A stretch of DNA of 64,000 nt from Bacteroidetes bacterium HGW-Bacteroidetes-5 (GCA_002842515.1 PHDC01000002.1:62001-126000), one strand, 5' to 3'; counted from the first letter of the stretch, positions 17,394 to 26,841 are shown. A program made the numbers and translations. Notes: generated by a model not told the origin, from the sequence alone.

Positions 17394-17924
17394 ATGAGAA
17401 TTATAGGAGGTGAGTACAAAGGAAGGCAGATTCTTCCCCCAAAAGGTTTTACGGCAAGGCCTACAACAGATTTTGCCAAAGAGGGGCTTTTTAACATATT
17501 GACTAATATGTACAATTTTGACGAGCTCTCTCTGTTGGACCTCTTCTCCGGAACAGGCAGTATCAGTTTTGAGTTTGCATCCCGCGGGTGCAAAAGCATT
17601 ACAGCCGTAGAGATGAACTCACTCCACTATAGCTTCATTAAAAATACATCTGCAAAACTGGGAATAGAGGGATTGCATATAATAAGGCATAATGTCTTTG
17701 ATTTTCTGAACATCTGCCACCTAAAATATGACATAATATTTGCCGACCCTCCCTATGATATTGAGGGACTTGCAACAATTCCCGATAAGGTTCTCTCCCG
17801 GGCGCTTCTCAAAGAGGATGGATTGTTTATATTTGAGCACCCATCGTCCTTTCACTTTGATAAACACCCCAATTTTTTGAAGGAGAAAAAATATGGAAAT
17901 GTCCATTTCTCACTTTTCAGATAA
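17394..17924 (+). CDS. rsmD: 16S rRNA (guanine(966)-N(2))-methyltransferase RsmD
   Basis: Methylates G966 of 16S rRNA in the assembled small subunit. It starts at ATG 17394 (MRIIGGEYKGR), 3 nt after an in-frame TTG. The 176 residues show the family N-terminus RIIGGEYKGRQI, ARPTTDFAKEGLFNIL, SAM motif I LLDLFSGTGSISFEFASRGC and the catalytic DPPY (ADPPYDI). Length is usual. It ends 14 nt before the tRNA-Asp promoter. Confidence 0.9.
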   Translation: MRIIGGEYKGRQILPPKGFTARPTTDFAKEGLFNILTNMYNFDELSLLDLFSGTGSISFEFASRGCKSITAVEMNSLHYSFIKNTSAKLGIEGLHIIRHNVFDFLNICHLKYDIIFADPPYDIEGLATIPDKVLSRALLKEDGLFIFEHPSSFHFDKHPNFLKEKKYGNVHFSLFR

Positions 17925-17938
17925 AATTCTCTTATTTT

Positions 17939-17969
17939 TTTGCATTCTTGAAAATAGTGACTATATTTG
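17939..17969 (+). promoter_or_regulatory. Bacteroidota-type promoter for tRNA-Asp
   Basis: TTTG at 17939-17942, a 19-nt spacer and TATATTTG at 17962-17969 match the -33/-7 consensus of the primary sigma factor of Bacteroidota exactly. The tRNA begins 19 nt further on. Confidence 0.85.
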
Positions 17970-17987
17970 CAGTCCCAAAAGGAACAA

Positions 17988-18061
17988 GGTTTGGTAGTTC
18001 AGTTGGTTAGAATACATGCCTGTCACGCATGGGGTCGCGGGTTCGAGTCCCGTCCAGACCG
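17988..18061 (+). tRNA. tRNA-Asp (anticodon GTC)
   Basis: A 74-nt cloverleaf. The acceptor arms are GGTTTGG and CCAGACC with a G-T pair, the anticodon stem is CATGC/GCATG around the loop CTGTCAC (GTC at 18022-18024), and the T arm contains GGTTCGAGTCC. The discriminator is G and CCA is not encoded. Confidence 0.95.
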
Positions 18062-18062
18062 C

Positions 18063-18097
18063 AAAACTCCGGAGATCGAAAGATTCCGGAGTTTTTG
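18063..18097 (+). terminator. Rho-independent terminator after tRNA-Asp
   Basis: AAAACTCCGGA pairs with TCCGGAGTTTT across a short loop and is followed by a T-rich run. It starts 2 nt after the tRNA. Confidence 0.85.
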
Positions 18098-18349
18098 TTT
18101 TTAAATTTTATCAGATACAGAAAGCTGCATATGATTGAACTTCTTTTATTGCAAAATTTTAATTATGTTCGGAATAATCAAAATATTCTGATTATTTAGG
18201 GCATTCTGATCATATGTGGAGTCTTCCGAGTAGCGGTAAACACACCTGTGCAGAAATAATAACACCTGCGCAGCAGACCGCAGTTTATGGAGAATCTTGT
18301 AATAGACTGTAATTCAATCAAAAAGTTATGTGGAGAACTTTAGTTGGAC
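18098..18349. other. Intergenic region with a GC-rich repeat fragment
   Basis: No gene is visible. On the minus strand 18260-18283 reads CTGCGGTCTGCTGCGCAGGTGTTA, closely matching the core of the 54-bp repeats at 61639 and 61839. The rest is AT-rich with no clear structure. Confidence 0.5.
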
Positions 18350-19195
18350 TTATTTCCAATATAAATAACTGACTGTTAATGATATCACTCCAGCTAAAAC
18401 CCCTGAAATAATGACAGCGAGTACTCTTGAGACTCTTCTTTCACAACTTAAAAATAGATAATTTCCAGCAGAAAGTATTAATGTAGAGAGTATCGCAACT
18501 GGCATCATCCAGTTAGAATGAATCTCGTCACTTAGCATTAAGAGAATAAAAGGTGCAAATCCATATAGCGCATATACTATAAGGAATAGCTCTTCCCGTG
18601 TTTTCTTTATTACATTCTTAATCGGCTCAACACCCGGTTTGAAAATTTGAGCTATTATAAGTGTAATTATTAATGGAATCCAGGCCCAAAACCCCAAAAT
18701 ATCATCTGAAATGCTAGGAATAGCTACATTCATAGAAAAAAGTGAGAATAGTAAGCAAAAACCGATAGCAGGGAAAGACCATCGCGGAAAATCCTTTATC
18801 CAACCAATTGTTAATAGCGCAAACATAGAGATGACAGAAGATAATAGCATAATATTTTGGATAACCCCGGGGACACTAAAACCCGAATTAGAAAACATCC
18901 AAAACAGACCAAATAATACAAATGGGATTGTTGCCGGTAAAGATATTCGTGAAGAGAATCTTGTTTCCATATTCAATAGTTTTAAAGTATATAATTCAAT
19001 TGTCTTTATCTCACTCCCCGGTAGGTGATATAATGCTTTTTTCAGAGAATCATCAAACGTTGCCCCCTCTGTCATATTTTGTTCTATCATACAGCACAGA
19101 TGGTCCAGAAAATCACCTAAAATCAACCTGTTCTCAATATTACAATTCTTAAGATACTCTTTAATCTCATTAATTTGCAATTCATTTAGCATCAT
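18350..19195 (-). CDS. Integral membrane protein paired with PadR regulator
   Basis: A 281-residue protein with a soluble N-terminal region of about 80 residues (LNELQINEIKEYLKNCNIENR... DHLCCMIEQNM, resembling the DUF1700/HAAS-like head of PadR-linked proteins) and about six to seven hydrophobic segments, among them ATIPFVLFGLFWMF, MLLSSVISMFALLTIGW, AWIPLIITLIIAQIF and LAVIISGVLAGVISLTVSYLY. The function is unknown. The start overlaps the padR stop by 14 nt, so the pair is translated together, as with other PadR-controlled membrane proteins. Confidence 0.7.
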   Translation of the reverse strand: MMLNELQINEIKEYLKNCNIENRLILGDFLDHLCCMIEQNMTEGATFDDSLKKALYHLPGSEIKTIELYTLKLLNMETRFSSRISLPATIPFVLFGLFWMFSNSGFSVPGVIQNIMLLSSVISMFALLTIGWIKDFPRWSFPAIGFCLLFSLFSMNVAIPSISDDILGFWAWIPLIITLIIAQIFKPGVEPIKNVIKKTREELFLIVYALYGFAPFILLMLSDEIHSNWMMPVAILSTLILSAGNYLFLSCERRVSRVLAVIISGVLAGVISLTVSYLYWK

Positions 19196-19529
19196 AAACT
19201 AATGGTTTTAAATCAAATAATTGCACCAGCATTAAAATTGACTCTCTTATCTCTTCAAGTTTTGCAGGTGCTGTCTTTATCCCAGATTCAGAAAGTGAGT
19301 AATATTTCCTCTCTCTGTTTCCTATCCATTCGCTCTCTGTGATAAGAATGCCCTCATCAACCAGTTTATGCAGTGCCGGGTAAAGCGCACCTTCTGTAAT
19401 GACTATTTTTTGAGTTGACAGCTCTTTTACCTTTTGAGTTATCTGATACCCATACATTCTCCTCTCATCTTTAATCAATTTAATAATGAGAGGTTTAATT
19501 GTGCCTTTTAAAATCTCTTGTGAAAACAT
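19182..19529 (-). CDS. PadR family transcriptional regulator
   Basis: A 115-residue winged-helix repressor of the short PadR subfamily. Visible signatures are FSQEILKGTIKPLIIKLI, DERRMYGYQITQKV, the recognition helix and wing in ITEGALYPALHKLVDEGILITE, and RKYYSLSESG. The C-terminal dimerisation helix is short. It is expected to repress its own operon with the membrane protein downstream; the inducer is unknown. Confidence 0.88.
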   Translation of the reverse strand: MFSQEILKGTIKPLIIKLIKDERRMYGYQITQKVKELSTQKIVITEGALYPALHKLVDEGILITESEWIGNRERKYYSLSESGIKTAPAKLEEIRESILMLVQLFDLKPLVYDAK

Positions 19530-19565
19530 AATTTAATATCTTTAGTAATGATGAATGTTCTTTTG

Positions 19566-19623
19566 CAAATGTAATAAATTTTACGATACCTAATATTATT
19601 ATGTATAATTTTATTATGCATAA
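19566..19623 (-). promoter_or_regulatory. Candidate padR promoter and operator
   Basis: On the minus strand TACATTTG (19566-19573) fits the -7 box. Just upstream two 13-bp direct repeats TTATTATGYATAA (19596-19608 and 19611-19623), with 15-bp spacing, cover the expected -33 region. They are a plausible PadR operator; this is inferred only from position. Confidence 0.35.
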
Positions 19624-19781
19624 CGATTTTAAAATTGGTCGACTCGATCCAATTTTGATAGGAATTCATCGTGAAAATTTCCGGTTTCACCGATTTTTAG
19701 CCTTAATTAGCCGTTTTTCTATTCCCTGGGGATCAGCATCTGCATACTTTTGCATCATAAATTTTTAAAACAACTTTTGAT

Positions 19782-20528
19782 ATGAAAATTATTGATGAGG
19801 GGAGCAGCCCCCGCCGCGAAACAATACACGGAATAGGCATTGCTGCAATTTTTATTTTAGCCGGTATTTTTATCCTTGGACGCAACCTGGGATGGATTGA
19901 ACACTCACTCTACAGAATTGTCATCTCCTGGCAGATGCTTCTGATAGTAATTGGTATCTTCTCTCTTATTAAAAGACAGACAACCACAGGGCTTATTCTT
20001 ATAGGTGTAGGCGGATTTTTCCTCTTGCCACACCTCTTTACTCCCGAATATTACTCTGTAAGGACATTTTGGCCATTGGTCTTTGTACTTATTGGGGTTA
20101 TTCTTTTAGTTCGCCCGAGAAGAGCCTGGAACTGCTGCGATGGAGGTCACTGGAACAAACCTGCCCAGCAAGGAACTGTAAACAACGAAAATGGATTTGT
20201 TACATCAAACAACTCTTTCAGCTCAGTTAAGCAGATAGTTCTTGACCCGGTATTTAAAGGCGCTATGTTGTCCAACAGATTTGGAGGCACAGTTCTTGAC
20301 CTTAGACACACCACTATTGAACCGGGTGAAACCTATATAGATGTAGATTGTGCATTTGGAGGCATCGAGATCTTTGTACCATACAACTGGACAGTAAAAA
20401 CTGCAGTAAACTCAGTTTTCAGCGGAACAGAGGACAAACGCTACAGACACACCGACCTTCCTGACACAACATTCAAATTAATTATAAGAGGAAACGCATC
20501 ATTCAGCGGAATAGAAATTAAGAGTTAA
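19782..20528 (+). CDS. LiaF-like membrane protein (cell-envelope stress type)
   Basis: A 248-residue protein with three to four N-terminal membrane helices (GIGIAAIFILAGIFIL, WQMLLIVIGIFSLI, TGLILIGVGGFFLLP, WPLVFVLIGVILLV) and a C-terminal LiaF-like beta domain (VFKGAMLSNRFGGTVLDLRHT, DVDCAFGGIEIFVP, GNASFSGIEI). In Firmicutes LiaF inhibits the LiaRS system; in Bacteroidota such proteins often pair with LytTR regulators. The LytTR gene follows 49 nt downstream on the same strand, so joint envelope-stress sensing is inferred. Confidence 0.78.
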   Translation: MKIIDEGSSPRRETIHGIGIAAIFILAGIFILGRNLGWIEHSLYRIVISWQMLLIVIGIFSLIKRQTTTGLILIGVGGFFLLPHLFTPEYYSVRTFWPLVFVLIGVILLVRPRRAWNCCDGGHWNKPAQQGTVNNENGFVTSNNSFSSVKQIVLDPVFKGAMLSNRFGGTVLDLRHTTIEPGETYIDVDCAFGGIEIFVPYNWTVKTAVNSVFSGTEDKRYRHTDLPDTTFKLIIRGNASFSGIEIKS

Positions 20529-20577
20529 TTGCCATTTAAATAATCTTAATTGCTAAATTTGGGCATAATTTAAATTA

Positions 20578-21372
20578 ATGAAGAGAAATCCATTAATTGA
20601 ATCATACAACAGAAAGGTGACCTGGACAGCGGTAACAGTTATAGTTACCGCTGTTATCTGGTCACTTTTAGCTCTATATGGCAACATCTCAATAGTTCAC
20701 GCTCTGGTCGGGAGCCTTACATATACCATTCTGCTAGCAGCATCCGGTTACCTCTACTGGTTTATGACTGAGTATATCCGACCAATTCAGGCACAAATTG
20801 TTATAGCAATTATAAATCAAGTACTTATAATATCCATCACCTATGCAGTTGCAACAATCTCAGGGATGGAACAACCCGGGCACTTCACAAAGAACATCCC
20901 TATTTTCGCGACAGTGGGGCTTTTAAGCTGGATTATCCTGGCTCAGTGGTATAGAGCAAATACAATTTCCGATATTAAAGAGTCGGAGAACATAGCATCT
21001 GAAGAATCTGCAGAAAAAACCGACGAAGAGCGATCTAACACAGATGTACTTGATAAGATTTCGGTAAAGGAGGGATCACATATTTATATAATACATCTGA
21101 GTGAACTTCTTTACATCCAGGCTTACGGAGATTATGTTATGCTTTTTACAGAAAACAGCAAACATATCAAGGAGCAGACAATGAGATATTTTGAGACTCA
21201 TCTGCCTGAAACTTTTGTCCGTATCCACCGCTCTTGCATTGTCAATTCCGAAAAGATAGCAAGGGCAGAGCTCTTTGGAAAAGAGAGCTACAATATCCAC
21301 CTAAAAAATGGCACCTGCTTAAAAGCAAGTGCCACCGGTTACAAATTACTAAAAGAGAGGCTTTTATTATAA
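20578..21372 (+). CDS. Membrane-anchored LytTR-family DNA-binding protein
   Basis: A 264-residue regulator with four N-terminal transmembrane segments (residues about 15-35, 42-62, 72-95, 103-122), a polar linker with SEEAEKTDEERS-like acidic residues, and a C-terminal LytTR domain (about 165-262; IYIIHLSELLYIQAYGDYVMLF, MRYFETHLPETFVRIHRSCIVN). There is no receiver domain, so the signal presumably arrives through the membrane part or the LiaF-like partner. It converges on the 1161-residue gene, overlapping its 3' end by 6 nt. Confidence 0.85.
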   Translation: MKRNPLIESYNRKVTWTAVTVIVTAVIWSLLALYGNISIVHALVGSLTYTILLAASGYLYWFMTEYIRPIQAQIVIAIINQVLIISITYAVATISGMEQPGHFTKNIPIFATVGLLSWIILAQWYRANTISDIKESENIASEESAEKTDEERSNTDVLDKISVKEGSHIYIIHLSELLYIQAYGDYVMLFTENSKHIKEQTMRYFETHLPETFVRIHRSCIVNSEKIARAELFGKESYNIHLKNGTCLKASATGYKLLKERLLL

Positions 21373-24300
21373 GTGACTGTCACTCAACAAAGCCCCACTA
21401 CCCTTGGCAAGGTTACTCCTACCAATTGTGCCGATTAACTTTTTGGCGTAGTCGTATGAGCAGACATACTCATAGTGGCTCTTGAGTTTAGTGAGGCGCT
21501 CAATGAGGTTATGATACATCTCCTGCGAAAGGTTCTGGTCGTCACGAATGATCTTCTCGATATATCTTATATGGCTTGCAAAAAGTGCGATATCGGACTG
21601 CTGTTTGGAGAGGATTCTGGCTTTGTACCAGTCGGACTCTATGAGGTTGTTATAAGTAAACATCTCTCTGAATTCAGGTGAGTTAAGATCTTTGCCCTCA
21701 TAACTTCCGTTAACCATAATGTTAAGCAAAGCCTTTAAAGGCGGAATTGCAGAGTTTATACTTCCGTCACGGAAATATGCCTGAGCAACCTTCTGCTGAG
21801 CCTCCACTATATTGAGAATACCATCTGCAAACTGATCCATAGATTGTAACTCAGGTTTTAACATATCATCCGGGAATATCACATTTGGGTTTTCAAACAC
21901 CCTTCCGAAATATCCGTTAACAAACTTATCTGTAATCCTGTAACCAAGAATTGATGCAGGGATTCTCTTACCATTGAACTCAAAATCCTCTATCTTCTCA
22001 AGATCTCCGCTTGCTATCATTAGTTTTGGATCTCTCTCACTGTTGCTTAGCCTAGCCCACAACTCCGGAATCAACAGACTCAGGTCGTGATCAATCCTGT
22101 ATTTGTGACCAATATACCCTGCAGGGGTTGTAAAACCGTGATATCCCGTAAGAATAAACGACACAAGGGCGTTATTTAGGTCAATTATTGGCCACAGTGC
22201 ATTAAACGGTGCTTTTGTGAGAGCCCCCTCCGAACCCGCTCCGGTGGTGGAAGGAGATTTCCCGGTCAGAGAGCAGATAAAGTCCATAAAGAGTTCCGGA
22301 AGCTCCTGATAATGAAGTGGGTTATAAACTGCCAGAGGGCGTATTCCCTTCTCAGCCGGGTTATTTCTGCGCCCCGGCAAAACAGTGTTCACAGGAACAT
22401 AGAGCGGCTTACTGAATGGAAGGTTACGAGATATTCTCATACCCATCTCGGCTATATATTTATTTCGCGGATTCACAATATCGTCCCTGGTTTGCAGATA
22501 CCTCACATTCATAGACGGTTTTCCGTCTACAATACGAGGGTTTGCAGATGAGACAAAGTATTGCGGAACATTTTTATCTGCAACATCCTGGATAAGGTCT
22601 CTCATAGGTTGAGTGAATTCATCAAAATTGATAACATCTTCAACCATATTTTTTGCATCTGCAGTTGTGAGCGGTTCAAAATTGGAGATGAAGGTGTTTG
22701 GAGAGGCTATGTCGCTCTCTGCCTTGTTGTCTGCACCTCTGTGAATGGCCTCATCGGGGCGCTGAAAGAACCTAAACTCACAGTTCTCCAATATCTTAAC
22801 GCTCTTATTATCTACAATAGGATTGAGGTTAGAGAGCTCACTTGTGGGAATAACAGTAGAGACCGTAATATCGTCCTCCATCTGAATCTTCACCGAGTGA
22901 ACATAATCTTGCCTGAGTTTGAATGTTCTCCAGGCACCTTTATCGTCATATCCAACTCTCAAATATCTTGCAGCCAATTTCTTATTCTTGTACTTTAGCT
23001 CATTGCCAGGTTGTCCGTTAAGAATATCTACGGTAAAGTACTTTTTCCAGTCACTGCCCCACTCCTCTCTGTAGAATCGTTTAACAATAAAGGCTATACC
23101 CTTAATGTACTGAGGAATGGAGTCTAGCCAGGCATTGTACTCATCAACAAATTCACTAGAAGGGGTGAGCATTTTAATTGATGAGCCCATAGAGCGTTTA
23201 TTGCTCAGAAAGGTCCTGCTGGTGTTTTTGGCAGGTTTAAGCGGGCTTGAGTCTTTAAAACGGTTTGAGTAGTTATAATTAATAATCTCCTCAACCATCT
23301 TGAAATCACTTTCAAAATCTTTTATAAAGAATGACCCTGATATTATGGAGTCAGATATAGATTTTGAAATCTCCGACTTACCTCCGCCCGACACAGTGCA
23401 GGGTTTGTGGATAAAGACACCCTCCGAATTGGTCTCTACAAGGCGGTAATTAAGCGTCCCAACAGCCTTCTCCATTGAATATTTCTGGCCGTTTGGAAGA
23501 ATGTATGTATGTTTTGGCAGGAGTTTAATGCTGTACTCCTGTTTTTTCTTTGTCCAGGAGATTGTCTGCTTGTTTATGTCAAAACGGCACAACTCCGGAA
23601 CATATAAAATATCGGGATAGTTTCTGTCAATACCGTATCCTTCCGGTTTAATATCAATGATCTCCGGAAATAGTTTGGATACCGCATCAAGGGAGGTTGT
23701 AAAACTCTCCGGTTTAGTAATCTGCCCCTCTCCCTGGTTATATGAAGGGAATATCAGAGCACCGCCTGCGTGCTCCTCCTCTGCATTACCCAGCAGGTTT
23801 GCAGCGTATGATATAAAGGTCTTAACCTCTTTCTTTGAGTATCCGAAATAGTTATCTGCAATAACTGTCACAATAACACCCTCATCGGTTCTCATCGTAA
23901 GTTTAAAAGCTGAGCCGTCGTTATAGAGCTCGCTCTCCTTCTCCCAACACATACCGTCTCTCTTTTGTCTCTCGGTAGCTTCAGAAATATTCGGCAATCC
24001 AACCTCTTTTTTGGTCAGTTTGCAAAGCTGCGGAGCCAATATTATACAGCCTGTATGCCCGCTCCAGGTCTCAAAATCAAGGCCGGCATCGTTTGAGATA
24101 TGGTAAGGCGAACCTCCGTTTCCAAAGATAGATTCAACAAAATCCAGATTTGAAACCAGTGATCCCGGTGCAAAAAATCTCACCTCCATACTCTTTTTCG
24201 GGTATAGACCATCAACTGAAGGGCTCACTAAAGGTCTCATTAGCAGAGAGACAAATATGCTCCCCTTTTTGTCGTAATCTTGAGTGAACGGCAGGGTAAA

Positions 24301-24852
24301 GAGATCACCCTCAATAGTTGTAGCTTTTTTTAACAGAAGCGCAGCAGTTTTTACCGGAACTGCCTTTTTGTCATCGGGAATGGGTAAACCACCCTCTGCA
24401 ATATGAAAAACTCCCTTGGTGGTCCTTCTGTCGTTTCTCGGATTATGCAGGATACCCTGTTTAATTCTATACGAGGTGAGGTATTCAGATGTGTAGTCGT
24501 CTCGTTTCTCAGGGATAGAGAGCTCTCTTGCAATACCGTAAAAATCGAGTGTAAATGTAAACGATGGAATACTAATCTCGGGTGCATCAACCCCTTTAAA
24601 ATAGTTCCGGATAAAGTTTTGAATACGCTGATCTGCAGGGCAGAGGTACTGTTTAAACTGCCTCTCCCTCTCGCGATAGTTTATTATTAGTGATTTGGCA
24701 AGATGCAGGAAACCATCTGAATCATTCTCCTGATAGTTATCGTCTATAAGCCCAAGCGCCTCCAGTCTCAATTTTATGTACTGATGAATATACTCTTTTG
24801 AATTCTGTTTTGAATTCTCAAAAAACCCCAGTGACTCCTTCTGATTCTTCAT
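21367..24852 (-). CDS. Probable PPi-type phosphoenolpyruvate carboxykinase (large, about 130 kDa)
   Basis: A 1161-residue cytosolic protein with no signal peptide or membrane segment. It resembles the large PPi-dependent PEP carboxykinases known from Entamoeba and Propionibacterium in length (about 1150) and in segments such as DNYFGYSKKEVKTF (near 332), EEEHAGGALIFPSYN (near 356) and the P-loop-like SGGGKSEISKS (near 487). Such enzymes interconvert oxaloacetate plus PPi with PEP, CO2 and phosphate. The last residues (SNLAKGSGALLSDSHL) are encoded by a dispersed repeat. I made the identification from memory of the family, so it is moderate; otherwise it is a conserved Bacteroidota hypothetical protein. 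Confidence 0.55.
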   Translation of the reverse strand: MKNQKESLGFFENSKQNSKEYIHQYIKLRLEALGLIDDNYQENDSDGFLHLAKSLIINYRERERQFKQYLCPADQRIQNFIRNYFKGVDAPEISIPSFTFTLDFYGIARELSIPEKRDDYTSEYLTSYRIKQGILHNPRNDRRTTKGVFHIAEGGLPIPDDKKAVPVKTAALLLKKATTIEGDLFTLPFTQDYDKKGSIFVSLLMRPLVSPSVDGLYPKKSMEVRFFAPGSLVSNLDFVESIFGNGGSPYHISNDAGLDFETWSGHTGCIILAPQLCKLTKKEVGLPNISEATERQKRDGMCWEKESELYNDGSAFKLTMRTDEGVIVTVIADNYFGYSKKEVKTFISYAANLLGNAEEEHAGGALIFPSYNQGEGQITKPESFTTSLDAVSKLFPEIIDIKPEGYGIDRNYPDILYVPELCRFDINKQTISWTKKKQEYSIKLLPKHTYILPNGQKYSMEKAVGTLNYRLVETNSEGVFIHKPCTVSGGGKSEISKSISDSIISGSFFIKDFESDFKMVEEIINYNYSNRFKDSSPLKPAKNTSRTFLSNKRSMGSSIKMLTPSSEFVDEYNAWLDSIPQYIKGIAFIVKRFYREEWGSDWKKYFTVDILNGQPGNELKYKNKKLAARYLRVGYDDKGAWRTFKLRQDYVHSVKIQMEDDITVSTVIPTSELSNLNPIVDNKSVKILENCEFRFFQRPDEAIHRGADNKAESDIASPNTFISNFEPLTTADAKNMVEDVINFDEFTQPMRDLIQDVADKNVPQYFVSSANPRIVDGKPSMNVRYLQTRDDIVNPRNKYIAEMGMRISRNLPFSKPLYVPVNTVLPGRRNNPAEKGIRPLAVYNPLHYQELPELFMDFICSLTGKSPSTTGAGSEGALTKAPFNALWPIIDLNNALVSFILTGYHGFTTPAGYIGHKYRIDHDLSLLIPELWARLSNSERDPKLMIASGDLEKIEDFEFNGKRIPASILGYRITDKFVNGYFGRVFENPNVIFPDDMLKPELQSMDQFADGILNIVEAQQKVAQAYFRDGSINSAIPPLKALLNIMVNGSYEGKDLNSPEFREMFTYNNLIESDWYKARILSKQQSDIALFASHIRYIEKIIRDDQNLSQEMYHNLIERLTKLKSHYEYVCSYDYAKKLIGTIGRSNLAKGSGALLSDSHL
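21389..21415 (-). repeat. Dispersed 3'-end repeat (CCTTGCCAAG family), single arm inside a gene
   Basis: On the minus strand TAACCTTGCCAAGGG-TAGTGGGGCTTT, a single arm of the family seen at 36738, 38482 and 38952. It is translated in frame as the end of the 1161-residue protein. Confidence 0.8.
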
Positions 24853-25033
24853 ATTTTGAGATATTGATTAATTTTTGAGATATTGTGTAGTTACGTTGTA
24901 AGTGAATAAAAATATATGCAAAAATAGTTCCTTAAAACAATAAAACGTTTGTTAAACCGATATAATTTGGATTGACCCAAAAAAAGAGTCATATTTGGTA
25001 CGACTAATTTTAGAATTATTGAATTAAATCACG

Positions 25034-25897
25034 ATGAAAAAGATTACAACTATATTATTTGCAATTATCTGCACAACCCTCATTCAGGCACAGAGCAGTA
25101 AAGAGACAACATACTCCACAGAAAAAGATGTTGAGATATTTAACAAATATGTAACACATATGCAGGAGAAGAGCAATCTCTCTTTTGACGCTATCATAAT
25201 TGAGACAGCAAAATTCTTTTTAGGCACCCCATATGTAGGACACACTCTTGAGATAGTACCCGAAGGGTTGGTAGTTAACCTGAGAGAGCTGGATTGCACC
25301 ACTTTTGTAGAGAGTGTGTTTGCACTTTCAAGAACAATCCGCGACAGTTATAAAGGCAAAGCTGCTACTTTTGAGCAATTTACAAAAAACCTTAAAGATA
25401 TCCGTTACAGAGGTTTGCAGGTAGGAGATTATGCAGACAGGCTTCACTACACTACAGATTGGATTTATGAAAATCAAAAAAAGGGGCTGGTAAAAAACAT
25501 AACCAAAGATGCGGGTGGAAAAGAGCTTAAAGTTGACCTCTATGCAATGTCCACAAATCACGAAAAGTATAAGCAGCTAAAAGGAGACGAAGCGCTCACA
25601 GCTAAAATAAGAGGCATAGAGCAGGCAGCTAACAGTCGTAAAAACTGGCATATCCCAAATACAGAAATAGAGAAAAACTCTGCAAATTATAAAAACGGAG
25701 ATATGGTAGGGTTTGTAACCACCTTCAAAGGTATGGACCTCTCTCACGTTGCAATTATCTATTGGGAGGGCGAGAGACTCACCTTTATTCACGCCTCAAG
25801 TACAGAGAAAAAGGTGGTAATAGAAAAGCATACCCTTCAAGAGTATGCTCAAAAATCTAAAACAAACAATGGAATTATGGTTGCCAGGCCTCTTTAG
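25034..25897 (+). CDS. DUF1460 family secreted amidase-like protein
   Basis: A 287-residue protein with an N-terminal signal peptide (MKKITTILFAIICTTLIQAQ). The DUF1460 core (NlpC/P60-like papain fold) shows ETAKFFLGTPYVGHTLE, the catalytic Cys in LRELDCTTFVE, a LRYR-like ...DRLHYTTDWI segment and the His in DLSHVAIIYW. Family members are N-acetylmuramoyl-L-alanine amidase or cell-wall peptide hydrolases found in the periplasm. It converges on the DUF2202 gene with a 5-nt gap and has its own 181-nt upstream region. Confidence 0.85.
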   Translation: MKKITTILFAIICTTLIQAQSSKETTYSTEKDVEIFNKYVTHMQEKSNLSFDAIIIETAKFFLGTPYVGHTLEIVPEGLVVNLRELDCTTFVESVFALSRTIRDSYKGKAATFEQFTKNLKDIRYRGLQVGDYADRLHYTTDWIYENQKKGLVKNITKDAGGKELKVDLYAMSTNHEKYKQLKGDEALTAKIRGIEQAANSRKNWHIPNTEIEKNSANYKNGDMVGFVTTFKGMDLSHVAIIYWEGERLTFIHASSTEKKVVIEKHTLQEYAQKSKTNNGIMVARPL

Positions 25898-25902
25898 GCA
25901 AG

Positions 25903-26772
25903 TTACCTTCCTCCTCTGTAACCTTTTCCAACACTGCCACTTTGAGAGCAGGTACCCGGTGCTTGTCCGTTAGCTGTTCCGGTACAGTCACCACTCTGAT
26001 TTACGGCGCCCCTACTTCCAGAAGATCCATTACCCGCGTTTGTGCTGTTCTGATTTCCTTTTCTTTTATATTGCTTCCCATTCATAAAACTATTATTGCT
26101 AATAATCTCATCATACTTCTCTTGTGTGAGAAAAGCAGGAGCGTAGGTTCCATTAAGTGCATAAATCTGGCGAACAGACGCTTTCAAGTGGTTTACAGAT
26201 CCCTTTAACAGATTCTCTATTACCATTTTTATGTTTGCGTTTTGAATGGTCTCAAGAACCTTTGTGTAATCTGCAACATCCTTCTCCTCAAGATATGCTG
26301 TTGCTTTGTATGCCTCCAAGGCTGTAACTCCCTTCGCTATAAGATTATCATAATATGCCTTACGATCTCCGTCTTTAAACTCCCCTGCAGGACCAACAGC
26401 AGGATAAGTTATTGAGTAGAAATAGAACAACTTCTCTACGGCTGCAATATGATTTGCCTCTGCTTTGGCAATCCTGGAGAAAGGTGTAAGTTCAAATTTA
26501 TCAAAGAAGTAAGTGTATACATCTCTCGCCAATTTTTCGTCTTCTCTCACTGCATAAAGAAACTCAATTTCATTTGCGGTAAGATCTGCAGTGGTATCAA
26601 ATGCCGGACAAAGATTAGTGGTGATAAACGATGTAGTACCATCCACAGCAACCGATAGGATTTCAACCTCAATATTGAGAATCTCTTCCTGAGGGATATC
26701 ACTTTTTTCACAGGAGACTAAACCTATTGTTAGAAGTCCTGAAAATAGATAGATTAAAGATTTTGTTTTCAT
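25903..26772 (-). CDS. DUF2202 ferritin-like lipoprotein
   Basis: A 289-residue lipoprotein (signal MKTKSLIYLFSGLLTIGLVSC, Cys21). The DUF2202 core is a four-helix ferritin-like bundle: FLYAVREDEKLARDVYTYFFDKF, AKAEANHIAAVEKLFYFY, YNLIAKGVTALEAYKATAYLEEKDVADY and NLLKGSVNHLKASVRQIY. The Glu, His and Asp positions in these helices could bind a di-iron centre. The tail after residue 235 is Gly/Ser/Asn-rich and probably disordered. A copy of the 23-bp site found before the ECF sigma gene lies 40 nt upstream, linking it to the adjoining iron-sulfur locus. Confidence 0.82.
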   Translation of the reverse strand: MKTKSLIYLFSGLLTIGLVSCEKSDIPQEEILNIEVEILSVAVDGTTSFITTNLCPAFDTTADLTANEIEFLYAVREDEKLARDVYTYFFDKFELTPFSRIAKAEANHIAAVEKLFYFYSITYPAVGPAGEFKDGDRKAYYDNLIAKGVTALEAYKATAYLEEKDVADYTKVLETIQNANIKMVIENLLKGSVNHLKASVRQIYALNGTYAPAFLTQEKYDEIISNNSFMNGKQYKRKGNQNSTNAGNGSSGSRGAVNQSGDCTGTANGQAPGTCSQSGSVGKGYRGGR

Positions 26773-26811
26773 TTTTATTAGTATTAATGTTTAACTGCTT
26801 TTAACCATTAA

Positions 26812-26834
26812 CCGAACGAAAATGAATTTACCCT
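26812..26834 (-). promoter_or_regulatory. Putative ECF promoter/operator before DUF2202 gene
   Basis: The minus strand reads AGGGTA-N7-TTTCGTTCGG, identical in both blocks and spacing to the site at 34322-34344 in front of the ECF sigma gene. It lies between the TonB receptor stop and the DUF2202 start. Confidence 0.6.
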
Positions 26835-26841
26835 ACCCTAT

